Source: Citrobacter freundii (GTDB lineage: Bacteria > Bacteroidota > Bacteroidia > Chitinophagales > Chitinophagaceae). From it: DNA of 62,679 nucleotides. The number at the start of each line of letters is the position of its first letter. The first letter of the stretch is position 1. Position numbers and translations under genes: made by a program. Positions 26,360 through 35,976 of the stretch are shown here, piece by piece. The stretch is from contig QFQQ01000049.1 in NCBI GenBank assembly GCA_003243445.1, positions 1 through 62,679 on the forward strand, given 5' to 3'. The notes beneath the pieces are model-generated. The model had not been told where the DNA came from. It did not search any database and saw only the letters and a program-made list of their open reading frames with translations.

Positions 26360-26747
26360 AGACAGTTGATCATTTCAAATATCAAGGTTTTTTTGTAACC
26401 GCTAAACGGCTGGTGATCACTGGCTGAGCAGATCAATCTGATCACATTCCCCGGCGATGATATCGATAATCATGGATATCATCCTGCAGTTCAAAATCAT
26501 TACGCTGATATCGACCGGATAATTTATATGCATAACCCGATAGTATAGAAATTTCTTCCCTTATTTTTCTTTAGTGCATCCAGCCTTGATTCCGGTAAAC
26601 GGGGAAGACGGGAAAAGAGATCATTATCACAAATATGCCTGCGTATGTTGTAAATGAGGGGTTTGGCCTTATCCCGTTTGGCTTTATGCCGTTATTTCAT
26701 GAAATTCGCAAAAACGGAAACTCTAAATCCTTAAACAGATAAACCTT
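26360..26747. other. 388-bp gene-free region between mgtE and glmS
   Basis: No open frame worth calling. A perfect 9-bp hairpin GATGATATC / GATATCATC (26456-26464 with 26475-26483) lies near its left end but has no T-run. The 200 bp before glmS must hold its promoter; I find no clean TAnnTTTG box. No glmS ribozyme core is recognisable. Confidence 0.5.
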
Positions 26748-28583
26748 ATGTGTGGAATAGTTGGTTATACAGGACCCCGGCAGGCATATCCTATTATTAT
26801 TAAAGGACTGAAGCGTCTGGAATATCGCGGTTATGACAGTACCGGCGTGGCTTTACAGAATAATTCATTGAAGGTCTATAAGAAAAAAGGGAAAGTGGCA
26901 GAACTGGAGGACGCGATCGTCGGACAGGACCTGCACGCCAATACCGGCATCGGTCATACACGTTGGGCGACACATGGCGAACCAAGCGACCGGAACGCCC
27001 ACCCTCACCAGTCTGCAAGCGGCAACCTAGCCATGATCCACAATGGCATCATCGAGAACTACGCTCAGCTCAAAAATGAACTGCTTAAAAAGGGATATCA
27101 ATTCAAGAGCGACACAGATACGGAAGTCTTGCTGAATTTTATCGAAGAGATCAAGATCAACAATAACTGTTCGCTGGAAGAGGCCGTCCGCATCGCATTG
27201 AAACGGGTGGTTGGTGCTTACGTGATCCTGCTGCTGGATAAGGATGATCCGCAGACGATCATAGCTGCCCGCAAAGGCAGTCCGCTGGTGATCGGTATCG
27301 GGAAAGGCGAACATTTCCTGGGTTCAGATGCATCACCTATGCTGGAGTACACAAAAGAAGTGGTGTATGTAAACGATTATGAACTTGCCATCATCAGGCC
27401 GGATGAACTGATCCTGAAAAATCTTGGCAATGAAAAGATCACGCCTTATGTGCAGAAGCTTGACCTGGAACTGGCAGCCATTGAAAAGGGCGGCTTCGAC
27501 CACTTCATGCTGAAAGAGATCTTTGAACAGCCTCAAACCATTTATGATTGCCTCCGCGGAAGACTTGATGCGAATGCCGGCACTATTACAATGGCGGGCA
27601 TTCAGCAATACGCAGACCAACTGATCAAAGCAAACCGGATCGTAATGATCGCCTGCGGTACCAGCTGGCATGCAGGACTTGTGGCAGAATATATTTTTGA
27701 AGAACTCTGCCGTATTAATGTGGAAGTGGAATATGCATCGGAATTCCGTTACCGGAATCCAGTGATCAATCCCGGAGATGTGATCATCGCCATTTCCCAG
27801 AGCGGTGAAACCGCAGATACACTTGTAGCAATTGAAACAGCGAAGGCAAAAGGAGCGATCATATTGGGTGTGGTAAACGTGGTTGGCTCTTCTATTGCGC
27901 GTGCTTCACATGGCGGTGCATATACACACGCCGGGCCTGAGATCGGAGTGGCAAGTACAAAAGCTTTCACTGCTCAATTGGCCGTGCTTACAATGATCGC
28001 ATTAAAGATCGCACATATCAAAGGTTCTATCCCTGAAGAACGCTACCGCATGCTGCTGAAAGAACTGGAAGAAGTACCGGAAAAAGTAGCAAGCGCACTC
28101 AAACACAGTGATCATATCAAACAGCTCGCAGAGAAATATAAAGATGCCACCGATTTCCTTTACCTCGGCCGCGGATATAATTTCCCCGTCGCACTGGAAG
28201 GTGCATTGAAATTAAAAGAGATCTCTTATATCCACGCGGAAGGTTATCCCGCCGCAGAAATGAAGCATGGCCCCATCGCGCTTGTTGATGAGAACCTGCC
28301 GGTAGTGTTTGTTGCTACCAAAGATGCTTATCATGAAAAAGTGGTGAGCAATATGCAGGAGATCAAAGCACGAAAAGGAAAAGTCGTTTCCGTGATCACC
28401 GAAGGAGACAGCACTTCTGCCGGTCTTTCATTGGATACCATGGAAATCCCTGAAGCAGATGAGATCGTTGCGCCTATGATCAATGTAGTGCCGCTGCAAC
28501 TGCTGGCCTATTACATTGGCGTAGCCAAAGGCCTTGACGTGGATAAACCACGTAACCTGGCTAAGTCTGTAACTGTAGAATAG
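26748..28583 (+). CDS. glmS: Glutamine-fructose-6-phosphate aminotransferase
   Basis: Makes glucosamine-6-phosphate for peptidoglycan and LPS. The 611-residue protein begins MCGIVGYTG with the catalytic Cys (mature residue 1) of the Ntn glutaminase domain, including HNGIIENY and the WATHG segment. Two SIS sugar-binding domains follow (IACGTSWHAG, ISQSGETADT; then LGRGYNFPVALEGALKLKEISYIHAEG), ending in the conserved DKPRNLAKSVTVE. The start is fixed by the N-terminal Cys. Confidence 0.97.
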   Translation: MCGIVGYTGPRQAYPIIIKGLKRLEYRGYDSTGVALQNNSLKVYKKKGKVAELEDAIVGQDLHANTGIGHTRWATHGEPSDRNAHPHQSASGNLAMIHNGIIENYAQLKNELLKKGYQFKSDTDTEVLLNFIEEIKINNNCSLEEAVRIALKRVVGAYVILLLDKDDPQTIIAARKGSPLVIGIGKGEHFLGSDASPMLEYTKEVVYVNDYELAIIRPDELILKNLGNEKITPYVQKLDLELAAIEKGGFDHFMLKEIFEQPQTIYDCLRGRLDANAGTITMAGIQQYADQLIKANRIVMIACGTSWHAGLVAEYIFEELCRINVEVEYASEFRYRNPVINPGDVIIAISQSGETADTLVAIETAKAKGAIILGVVNVVGSSIARASHGGAYTHAGPEIGVASTKAFTAQLAVLTMIALKIAHIKGSIPEERYRMLLKELEEVPEKVASALKHSDHIKQLAEKYKDATDFLYLGRGYNFPVALEGALKLKEISYIHAEGYPAAEMKHGPIALVDENLPVVFVATKDAYHEKVVSNMQEIKARKGKVVSVITEGDSTSAGLSLDTMEIPEADEIVAPMINVVPLQLLAYYIGVAKGLDVDKPRNLAKSVTVE

Positions 28584-28757
28584 ATGTTCGATGGTCGATG
28601 TTCGATGTTCGATGATCGATCATCGATGACCGAACCTCGATGTCAAAACCAATAACTGCAGCCGGTTGTGACGCTGTAGCAATAGTTCAATCGGACATCG
28701 AACATCGATCATCAAACATCGACCATCGAACATCGACCATCGAACATCGCGCATCGC
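28583..28757. repeat. Inverted heptad repeat, GATGnTC family, long arms
   Basis: Arm 28583-28642 (eight or nine heptads) and the opposite-strand arm 28691-28757 lie between two co-directional genes around a ~50-nt spacer. The right arm is open in frame with the next gene, so an automatic caller may extend that gene into the repeat. Confidence 0.9.
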
Positions 28758-28780
28758 AACATTCAAATGACACTGCATTC

Positions 28781-31009
28781 ATGAACAAGATCAATAAAAT
28801 ACCTGTCTCTGCGCTCGGCTATGATTTCGTCAACCCCGCTTATCTTCCAAAAGGCGAGAACGAATATTACCAGCGGGAAAAACAATACAAAGGCGATCGC
28901 AACTGGAGAAACCTGACCACTGCGGAGATCAACGAGCTGAATGCGAATGGAAATACTTCAGACAACTGGAATAACGTACTTGTATCAGCTGCAGCATTTG
29001 ATCCCTCGCTGGTAAAGCAATGCAAATTCTATGGACTGGTGCGCATAGGGAAACTCGAGCCTTATGCACTCGAGTATCATGACGTAAAACTCCCGGTTGG
29101 ATTGTACAACAGTTCGATCATCAGTTGTGATTTTGGCGATAATGTTGTCGTTGAAAATGTCAATTATCTCAGCCATTATATAGTAGGCAGCGAATCGATA
29201 CTGATCAACCTGAACGAAGTCAGTGTATCCGATCATTCGAAATTTGGTAATGGTATTGTAAAGCGTGGTGAGAAAGAATCCGTGCGGATCTGGATGGAGC
29301 TCTGCAATGAAAATGCGGGGCGCAGTGTACTGCCATTCGATGGAATGCAGACCGGTGATGCCTGGCTATGGACGCGCCATCGCACAGATGATATACTGAT
29401 GCAGAAATTCAAAGAATTCACGGAGAAAAAATTTGATACAGAACGCGGTTATTACGGCATGATCGGCGAACGATGCGTGATAAAGAACAGCGGGATCATA
29501 AAAGATGTGCTCATCGGCAGCGATGCCTATATCAAAGGAGCGAATAAATTGAAGAACCTGACCATTAATTCCTCCGCCGAATCATCTACACAGATCGGAG
29601 AAGGATGTGAGTTGGTGAACGGCATCATCGGTTTCGGCTGCCGTGTGTTCTATGGAGTGAAAGCCGTCCGCTTCTTCCTCGCCTCCCACTCCCAGTTAAA
29701 ATATGGCGCAAGGCTGATCAACTCTTTCCTGGGAGATAATTCAACGATCTCCTGTTGTGAAGTGCTGAATTCATTGTTATTCCCCGCGCATGAGCAGCAC
29801 CATAACAATTCATTTCTTTGCGCCTCAGTATTGATGGGACAAAGCAATATGGCCGCCGGTGCCACCATTGGTTCCAATCACAACTCGCGTGGTGCTGATG
29901 GCGAAATGATCGCCGGTCGCGGGTTCTGGCCCGGTCTCTGCGTAAGCCTGAAACATAATTCAAAGTTTGCCTCGTTTACCCTGATCGCAAAAGGAGATTT
30001 TCCTGCTGAATTAAATATCCCGATACCTTTTTCCCTTGTAAGCAATGATGTGAGCAATGACAAGCTGGTGATCATGCCGGGTTACTGGTTTATGTACAAT
30101 ATGTACGCGCTTGCGCGGAACGCCGGTAAATATGAAAGCAGGGACAAACGCAGCTTCAAAAATCAATATCTCGAATATGATTTTCTTGCGCCGGACAGTA
30201 TCAATGAGATCTTCTCTTCACTGGAATTGATCAGGAAAGCTGTCGGGCATAGCTGGAAAAACAAAGGGGGTAAACAACTCTCCGAGGCAGCTGCTATCAG
30301 AAAGGGCGCTGCCGTGCTGGACAAAAAGACTTCGCTTGCAAAGACACAGGTGCTGATTAATGGGGTAGAGAATTCCAACCGCAAAGTTGAACTGGTGAAA
30401 GCCGGCGAAGCCTACCAGATCTTTAAAGAACTCATCGTTTATTATGGCATCACCCAACTGATCAGCCTGCATGAAAAAGAACCTTCACTGAGCTTTGACG
30501 CATTACTCAAAAAACTTGGAAAGGTAAAAAGACATGAATGGCATAATATCGGGGGGCAACTGATCCCGGTCCCGGTGCTGAACAGGTTATTAAAAGATAT
30601 CCATAGCGGCATCATCGACAACTGGGATGCTGTTCATAATTTCTATCACGAGTGCAGTGATAATTATACCTTCCAAAAAACGCAACATGCATTTGCTTCC
30701 ATGCTGGAAATAAAAGGCATCGACGCGGCTGGCTTTACAAGAAAACTCTTTGCGCAATATCTCGACGAGGCACTTGCTACAAGAGAATGGATGTCTCACG
30801 GCATCCATGATTCACGTGCCAAGGATTATGAAAGCCCTTTCCGCCAGATGGTTTATGAAAGCAAGAGGGAAATGGAAAAAGTGATCGGTGAATTAAAGAA
30901 CAATGCTTTTATCCTGCAACAGGAAAACGAGCTGAAAGAATTCCGTCAGAAAGTAAAGCATCTCAAGGAATGGGTCAGACAGGGCCCTTTATCCGCTGCC
31001 ATAAAATGA
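28781..31009 (+). CDS. DUF4954-type protein with left-handed beta-helix repeats
   Basis: A 742-residue cytoplasmic protein. Residues ~80-330 contain repeated hexapeptide-like segments (VVVENVNYLSHYIVGSES, CVIKNSGIIKDVLIGSDAYIKG, CELVNGIIGFGCRVFYGVKA, NSFLGDNSTISCCEV) typical of acyltransferase/nucleotidyltransferase beta-helices, then GATIGSNHNSRGADGE. The C-terminal ~280 residues are mostly helical. It matches what I know of DUF4954, common in Bacteroidota, function unassigned. ATG 28781 (MNKINKIPVSALGYDF) is chosen because the preceding 47 codons are translated repeat. It follows glmS, so a link to amino-sugar metabolism is possible but unproven. Confidence 0.8.
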   Translation: MNKINKIPVSALGYDFVNPAYLPKGENEYYQREKQYKGDRNWRNLTTAEINELNANGNTSDNWNNVLVSAAAFDPSLVKQCKFYGLVRIGKLEPYALEYHDVKLPVGLYNSSIISCDFGDNVVVENVNYLSHYIVGSESILINLNEVSVSDHSKFGNGIVKRGEKESVRIWMELCNENAGRSVLPFDGMQTGDAWLWTRHRTDDILMQKFKEFTEKKFDTERGYYGMIGERCVIKNSGIIKDVLIGSDAYIKGANKLKNLTINSSAESSTQIGEGCELVNGIIGFGCRVFYGVKAVRFFLASHSQLKYGARLINSFLGDNSTISCCEVLNSLLFPAHEQHHNNSFLCASVLMGQSNMAAGATIGSNHNSRGADGEMIAGRGFWPGLCVSLKHNSKFASFTLIAKGDFPAELNIPIPFSLVSNDVSNDKLVIMPGYWFMYNMYALARNAGKYESRDKRSFKNQYLEYDFLAPDSINEIFSSLELIRKAVGHSWKNKGGKQLSEAAAIRKGAAVLDKKTSLAKTQVLINGVENSNRKVELVKAGEAYQIFKELIVYYGITQLISLHEKEPSLSFDALLKKLGKVKRHEWHNIGGQLIPVPVLNRLLKDIHSGIIDNWDAVHNFYHECSDNYTFQKTQHAFASMLEIKGIDAAGFTRKLFAQYLDEALATREWMSHGIHDSRAKDYESPFRQMVYESKREMEKVIGELKNNAFILQQENELKEFRQKVKHLKEWVRQGPLSAAIK

Positions 31010-31458
31010 GAGCAGTAGATGATTATATAGACGCTTTACCGGATGAACGAAGGGTTATATGCGAAAAGATCAGGGACATGATCTTTTCACTTGTGCCCGC
31101 GGTGGAAGAGCGGTTCAGCTTCAAAATACCTTTTTATCACTACTTCGGAATGTTCCTTTATCTGAGCAATACCGCCGATGGCATAGCTGTATCGTTCTGC
31201 CGGGGCAAAGACCTGGTTGATCTTTTCCCGGAATTATCATCAAACGGAAGAACGATCGTTGCTTCAGTTTGTATTTCAACAACCGCAGAGATCTATTCAA
31301 AGCAATTACAGGAGATCATTTTAACGGCCGCAGCCTGGAATCAGGAGGCAAAGATGTTGAAGATCCCGATGGTGAAGACAGGAAAGAAAAAAAGCGATGA
31401 CCCGAAGGTCGCTGCAAGAAAAAAAGCGGGAACTAAACCTGCGGCGAAAAAGAAATAG
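31006..31458 (+). CDS. DUF1801 (YdhG-like) protein with Lys/Ala-rich tail
   Basis: A 150-residue cytoplasmic protein. DYIDALPDERRVICEKIRDMIFSLVP and FKIPFYHYFGMFLYLS are the signature of the DUF1801/YdhG fold; VSFCRGKDLVDLFP follows. The last ~30 residues are lysine- and alanine-rich (KKKSDDPKVAARKK, KPAAKKK), a nucleic-acid-binding type of tail unusual for the short members. The ATG overlaps the DUF4954 stop in ATGA (31006-31009), so the two proteins are translationally coupled. Confidence 0.82.
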   Translation: MRAVDDYIDALPDERRVICEKIRDMIFSLVPAVEERFSFKIPFYHYFGMFLYLSNTADGIAVSFCRGKDLVDLFPELSSNGRTIVASVCISTTAEIYSKQLQEIILTAAAWNQEAKMLKIPMVKTGKKKSDDPKVAARKKAGTKPAAKKK

Positions 31459-31569
31459 CCCCTGCTTCTTTAGTTTCTTGCTAAAAAGGAAATGCCTGAT
31501 TTAGTCTTGTGCAGGCTTCCGCGGATTGCAAGCCACACATCGATCACAACAAGGTCGCTAACAAAGGGG

Positions 31570-31633
31570 TTCTTACCGTCCTTATCGTCTTACCGGTTTA
31601 TTTTTACCGGTAAGACGATAAGGACGGTAAGAA
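31570..31633. terminator. Perfect 28-bp hairpin between convergent genes
   Basis: 31570-31597 and 31606-31633 are exact reverse complements around an 8-nt T-rich loop. The arm is itself a degenerate repeat (CTTACCGT, CCTTATCGT, CTTACCGG). It follows the DUF1801 gene and precedes the 3' end of the T9SS protein gene, so it may stop transcription from both sides, although no long T-run follows. The rest of 31459-31755 shows nothing recognisable. Confidence 0.75.
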
Positions 31634-31755
31634 GACAAACAAACGATATTGTCACTTAAGATTGGTTGTTGGATGAATTCGCAGATCCATCAGGGCTTCG
31701 CGCCGATTCACGGACCGGTCAGTTTAACCTGCAAGGCAAGATCACCATCACTCCA

Positions 31756-33846
31756 TTACTTCACAAACCCCGCATTAAGCCTCTCCTTTCCCGCTGTCAC
31801 TATCAGCCTGTACACTCCTTTCGTAAGATTAAACACCGGGAGATTGATCCGCTCTTCTTCCCCGTTCGTATAACGCTCTTTTAAGTACACGATACCACCA
31901 CCAGCATCGAAAATATAAAACAGGCTATTCCCTTTGGGCAATTTAGCGATCAATTCAATGCCGTTGTTTCCTGTGTGGATCCCGTTCAAATAATACAGCG
32001 GCTTTGATCTGTTCTCTTCGATCATCACCGGGATCTCTTTGCTGATAATAATTTCACCAAATTCATCTTTAAGTTTAAGACGGTAATAATGTTGACCTTT
32101 GTTTACTGGGGTGTGCGTAAAAGCCTGTGCACATATTGTATCATTTTCCCTGCTAAAAAACAGCTCCGTAAACACCCTGTTAGATTCCGAAAAAGATAAT
32201 TCGGACCTGAGTTTTTCCATAGGACAGATCCCCGAACGCCAGTTGAGCTGTACACGCCCGTCTATCAATCTGGCCGTAAAGTATTCCAGCGGCAATGGCA
32301 AGGGGTTCTGAGCCTGGTTGATCAGCGATCCGACCGTAAATGAACCAAAACTCTCCACGGCGCCTACACTCAAAAAGCTTCCGGTCACGTATGGTGACTG
32401 AGGCAGCCCCGGAATATGATCGACACCTCCTTCACTGACCCACTGACCGTTCTCCGACCTTGCTACGACTAATGCCTGCAGATCATAAACGAAGCTGTAT
32501 GGCGAAACACTCAATCCTAATTGCCGCGGAGAACCGCCATTGTTCCTTGTTACATTCCAGTATTCAACATAACTGATATGATTGATCGGGAACTGATACA
32601 TATTGCCAAGCCCCGGAGTTGACTGCGGATTGGCCCGTTTATATTCGACAATGAATTCATCTGAATCAAGCCCGCCTGCTCCTATGGTGAGTGGCGCATA
32701 AATTCCTCCCGTTCCAACCGGAAAAGTAAATGCTGCGCTTCCTGTTTTCTTGATCGGCCCCTGTACAAACCCGGATTCAGATCCACCGCTGCAGGATGCC
32801 GCGGCTCCTAGTGTAAGCATATTCGCTGTAGTTGAATAGATCCTGCCTTTACGGAATTGAAGGTGGTGTGATAAATGCAATGGCGTAGCCAGCATCAAAC
32901 CTGCATCATTATCCATGATCATTGTTACCTGCTGACTGATATTTCCCGGGCAGGCGATGGATTGAGCGGCATCACCATTCATAATGATCGAAGAGCTGGT
33001 AGAAGATCCTGTTTCTGTGACCAATCCACGATTATCAAGATCACCTTTGAAACGGATCGTGCTGCTGTTACTGCCATTGGCAATATTCAAAACCCCGCCG
33101 GCTTCTATTACACTGTTGCCTTGCACAGTGATCGTATCTGTATTGGCTCCGTAAGAAAATATCGCATTCGTACCAATGACCAGCCCGCCGCGTATTAACA
33201 CAGGATTGATCCCGGCACCGGTATATGTCCTGGATGCACCAGAACTTGCCGCAGAGAACACAAGCCGCCCAAAAACCCTTCCGCTTACAGACACGGTGTA
33301 AGATGCCGTGCCCGGCACATCAAATTCAAAGACGCCCTTTTCCGTACCATCAGCTGTTGAAAGCCGGCTTACTAAAAAATCGGTATGCCCCCTGGCTGTC
33401 TGATGAATATAATGACCGCCATTATTGATCCTGAAAGAACCGTTTGCCGTAACTGTTACCGGTGTGCCTGCGGTTGCGCCGGAAGCATTTCTGAACACAG
33501 CGCCGCTGTGCAGAATAAATACATCCCCTGCTCCACTCAACAGCAATGCCGGTGAAGCAATATTGGACGCGGGTAAAATACATTGAATTATGGAAGAAAC
33601 GGGTTCAATGATCAGCGAAACGATACTGACCAGCGTATTACCTGAGGGAAGAGTGACCGTGTAATCGCCTGTGATAAATGTATTGTCCAGCACTACTTCA
33701 TCGGCGGGACCAGGCACACGATCTATGCTCCAATTCAGTTCATTTACCCATTGACCATCGCCGGCCTCTCCATCCCATCTCAGTGTTTCTCCATTACATA
33801 TAAGGCTATAAAACATCAGCCCGCAGCTGATAATTTCTTTTTTCAT
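31756..33846 (-). CDS. Large T9SS-secreted beta-rich protein (type A sorting domain)
   Basis: A 696-residue exported protein. After the signal peptide (MKKEIISCGLMFYSLICNG) comes LRWDGEAGDGQWVNELNWSIDRVPGPADEVVLDN, the start seen in many Bacteroidota autotransporter-like or filamentous beta-solenoid proteins. A long series of strand-turn repeats follows (GGLVIGTNAIFSYGANT, GGVLNIANGSNSS), then a fibronectin-like segment (LEYFTARLIDGRVQLNWRSG) and a T9SS type A tail ending RLNAGFVK. Likely surface-exposed or released; no catalytic motif found. The second Met (33846) is taken as start because it begins the signal peptide. Confidence 0.8.
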   Translation of the reverse strand: MKKEIISCGLMFYSLICNGETLRWDGEAGDGQWVNELNWSIDRVPGPADEVVLDNTFITGDYTVTLPSGNTLVSIVSLIIEPVSSIIQCILPASNIASPALLLSGAGDVFILHSGAVFRNASGATAGTPVTVTANGSFRINNGGHYIHQTARGHTDFLVSRLSTADGTEKGVFEFDVPGTASYTVSVSGRVFGRLVFSAASSGASRTYTGAGINPVLIRGGLVIGTNAIFSYGANTDTITVQGNSVIEAGGVLNIANGSNSSTIRFKGDLDNRGLVTETGSSTSSSIIMNGDAAQSIACPGNISQQVTMIMDNDAGLMLATPLHLSHHLQFRKGRIYSTTANMLTLGAAASCSGGSESGFVQGPIKKTGSAAFTFPVGTGGIYAPLTIGAGGLDSDEFIVEYKRANPQSTPGLGNMYQFPINHISYVEYWNVTRNNGGSPRQLGLSVSPYSFVYDLQALVVARSENGQWVSEGGVDHIPGLPQSPYVTGSFLSVGAVESFGSFTVGSLINQAQNPLPLPLEYFTARLIDGRVQLNWRSGICPMEKLRSELSFSESNRVFTELFFSRENDTICAQAFTHTPVNKGQHYYRLKLKDEFGEIIISKEIPVMIEENRSKPLYYLNGIHTGNNGIELIAKLPKGNSLFYIFDAGGGIVYLKERYTNGEEERINLPVFNLTKGVYRLIVTAGKERLNAGFVK

Positions 33847-33941
33847 GTGGTACTTCATTTAAACCAGTCTTCATTGACTGGAAAATGAAGGTAGAATCAG
33901 CTGCAAGGGAAACCTTGGGAAAAAAACGGCAATTTCAGGGT

Positions 33942-33970
33942 AAAAAAAACCTCCCGCGATGTGCGGGAGG
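33942..33970 (-). terminator. Rho-independent terminator of the small lipoprotein gene
   Basis: Perfect CCTCCCGC / GCGGGAGG stem (33950-33970) followed on the minus strand by eight T. Confidence 0.92.
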
Positions 33971-34001
33971 AAATCTTGTAGGAGTAAAATCCTGCAAATA
34001 A

Positions 34002-34220
34002 TTATTTTTTCAGAGAATCCGCAGCTACTTTCAGAGAATCTGCAGCTACTTTCAGAGAGTCGCTTGCAGCAGCAGCAGCTTTTTCAGCCTCAACTTTAGC
34101 AGTGCTGTCAGCAACGCGAGTTGAATCAGCCGCTTTTTTTGCAGCATCTTCAGTAGCAGATTCATTGTTACAAGCCACCATTACAGTAGCCAGAGCCAGG
34201 ATTGCGAATACTTTCTTCAT
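34002..34220 (-). CDS. Small Ala/Asp/Ser-rich lipoprotein
   Basis: A 72-residue lipoprotein: signal MKKVFAILALATVMVAC, then NNESATEDAAKKAADST and repeats of ADSLK (SDSLKVAADSLKVAADSLKK). Seven-residue periodicity suggests a long amphipathic helix. A paralogue lies at 3003-3218. ATG 34220 is chosen rather than the longer frame because a complete promoter (34246-34275) sits just upstream and a strong terminator just downstream; the gene is a compact, probably highly expressed single unit. Function unknown. Confidence 0.87.
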   Translation of the reverse strand: MKKVFAILALATVMVACNNESATEDAAKKAADSTRVADSTAKVEAEKAAAAASDSLKVAADSLKVAADSLKK

Positions 34221-34245
34221 TGCGAATGGGTTTAAAATTTGTTGG

Positions 34246-34275
34246 CAAAGGTAATAGCGGATTTTTAATAAACAA
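34246..34275 (-). promoter_or_regulatory. Complete Bacteroidota promoter: TTG - 19 bp - TACCTTTG
   Basis: TTG at 34273-34275 and TACCTTTG at 34246-34253 (minus strand) with a 19-bp spacer, the consensus for the main Bacteroidota sigma factor. It lies 25 bp before the lipoprotein ATG. Confidence 0.8.
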
Positions 34276-34341
34276 ATCCTTAACAATTTTTTTGTTGAAA
34301 ACCAGCGAATTGACCTGTCCCGCCGCCTCATCAGGCTGAAC

Positions 34342-34472
34342 CGATGTTCGATGATCGAGGGTCGATGGTCGAGATCAAGTCTGTGTTTTCCAAAGCAATA
34401 TGAAAAGAAATCACATCATTCCTCGGGCAGCATACACCGGGCCGAACATCGACCATCCAGCATCGATCATCG
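34342..34472. repeat. Inverted heptad repeat, GATGnTC family
   Basis: Arms 34342-34372 and 34443-34472 are imperfect reverse complements around a 70-nt spacer, between der and the lipoprotein promoter. Confidence 0.85.
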
Positions 34473-34481
34473 TCCCCGCGC

Positions 34482-35801
34482 CTATTTCTTCCTGAAAAAT
34501 ATCCTGATCGGTACTCCCTTCAGGTCAAACTGCTCTCTCAGTTGATTCTCCAGGTAGTTCTTATACGGTGTTTTAATATCGTCAGGGAAATTGCAGAAAA
34601 AGGCGAATGACGGGACTGCGGTTGGCAGCTGGGTCACGAATTTGATCTTTACGGAGTGACCACGCACCACCGGTGCATGATAATTCTCCACGGCTTTCAG
34701 CATAACATCGTTGAGCGCGGAAGTCGGGATCTTACGTCTGCGGTTCTCAAACACTTCGAGGCCTATCTCGATCGCTTTGAAGATGCGGAGTTTTTCTTTT
34801 GCGGAAACAAACAGGATAGGCACATCGGTAAATGGAGCAAGACGTTTCTTTAACCCTGCTTCATATTCCTTGGCCGTATTGGTTTCTTTCTTCACGAGGT
34901 CCCACTTGTTTACCAATACAACCACACCTTTTCCTTTACGGGCAGCGAGGCTGAAGATATTCAGATCCTGTGCGGTGATGCCTTTTTCCGCATCGAGCAG
35001 AAGAAGACAAACATCGGCCTCATCCAGTGCTTTAATAGCGCGGATCACAGAATAGAATTCGAGATCCTCATGCACTTTCGTTTTGCGGCGGATACCGGCT
35101 GTATCGATCAGTATAAATTCTTTCTGGAATAAATTATAGTGTGTATGAATGGTATCGCGCGTAGTGCCGGCAATATCACTCACAATGGTTCTCTCCTGAC
35201 CGATCAGGGCATTCAGCAAAGATGATTTACCAACGTTTGGCTGACCAATGATCGCAAACTTCGGCAACGCGTTTTTTTCTTCACTTTCTTCCAATGCATC
35301 CGCTTCCTCCGTGATCAGGTCGGCAACAGCATCCAGCAGTTCACCACTGCCACTGCCACTGGCTGCGGCAATGAAGAAGATATGCTCAAAGCCCATCGCA
35401 TAAAATTCTGAAGCTTCCAGCAGACGCTCGTTATTGTCTACTTTGTTTACAGTAAGGAACACAGGTTTGGTGCTGCGGCGAAGCACATGCGCCATGGAAT
35501 CATCCAGGTCAGTCAGCCCTGTTTGTGCGTCCACCATAAAGATGATGGCATCCGCCTCATCCACGGCGATCAATACCTGCTTGGCAATTTCTTTTTCAAA
35601 CACGTCTTCGCTGCCGGCAACAAAACCACCGGTATCGATGACGTTAAATGTCTTGCCATTCCAATCGGCCACGCCATACTGCCTGTCGCGCGTTACACCG
35701 CTTACATCATCCACGATCGCTTTGCGCTGCTCGAGGAGGCGATTGAAAAATGTGCTTTTCCCAACGTTGGGACGTCCTACTATTGCTACTGTAAAACTCA
35801 T
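34482..35801 (-). CDS. der: Ribosome-associated GTPase Der (EngA)
   Basis: Essential GTPase for 50S subunit assembly. The 439-residue protein has two tandem GTPase domains, G1 motifs GRPNVGKST (~8-16) and GQPNVGKSS (~185-193), with DTGG and DTAG G3 motifs and NKVD / NKWD G4 motifs, then a C-terminal KH-like domain ending IRIFFRKK. It sits 175 bp after era on the same strand, separated by a 9-bp-unit inverted repeat. Confidence 0.97.
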   Translation of the reverse strand: MSFTVAIVGRPNVGKSTFFNRLLEQRKAIVDDVSGVTRDRQYGVADWNGKTFNVIDTGGFVAGSEDVFEKEIAKQVLIAVDEADAIIFMVDAQTGLTDLDDSMAHVLRRSTKPVFLTVNKVDNNERLLEASEFYAMGFEHIFFIAAASGSGSGELLDAVADLITEEADALEESEEKNALPKFAIIGQPNVGKSSLLNALIGQERTIVSDIAGTTRDTIHTHYNLFQKEFILIDTAGIRRKTKVHEDLEFYSVIRAIKALDEADVCLLLLDAEKGITAQDLNIFSLAARKGKGVVVLVNKWDLVKKETNTAKEYEAGLKKRLAPFTDVPILFVSAKEKLRIFKAIEIGLEVFENRRRKIPTSALNDVMLKAVENYHAPVVRGHSVKIKFVTQLPTAVPSFAFFCNFPDDIKTPYKNYLENQLREQFDLKGVPIRIFFRKK

Positions 35802-35841
35802 ATCTCGCGTCTAAATAGTTTAATATTCAATCAGATTTCAA

Positions 35842-35972
35842 AGGTTCCAGAGGTTTCATAGGTTCCAGAAGTTCCAGAGGTTAACAGCCGCCCGGCGTTT
35901 AAACCGTTTAATAGGTCTAAGAACTTCTTTACCGCTACGGAACTTCTGAAACCTATGAAACCTCTGGAACCT
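35842..35972. repeat. Inverted repeat of 9-bp units, GGTTCCAnA family
   Basis: 35842-35874 and 35940-35972 are reverse complements with one mismatch in 33. Units AGGTTCCAG, AGGTTTCAT, AGGTTCCAG. It lies between era and der, both minus strand. Confidence 0.93.
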
Positions 35973-35976
35973 CTCC

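Noticed and set aside
26360..26747. glmS ribozyme in front of glmS
   Set aside because: No conserved ribozyme core or cleavage-site layout is visible, and such ribozymes are known mainly from Firmicutes.
28640..28780. N-terminal 47-codon extension of the DUF4954 protein
   Set aside because: It translates the inverted heptad repeat (IEHRSSNIDHR-type residues); the conserved protein starts at ATG 28781.
31570..31633. IS or MITE terminus
   Set aside because: A perfect hairpin with 8-nt loop and no flanking direct repeat; its arms fit the short-unit repeat pattern of other gaps.
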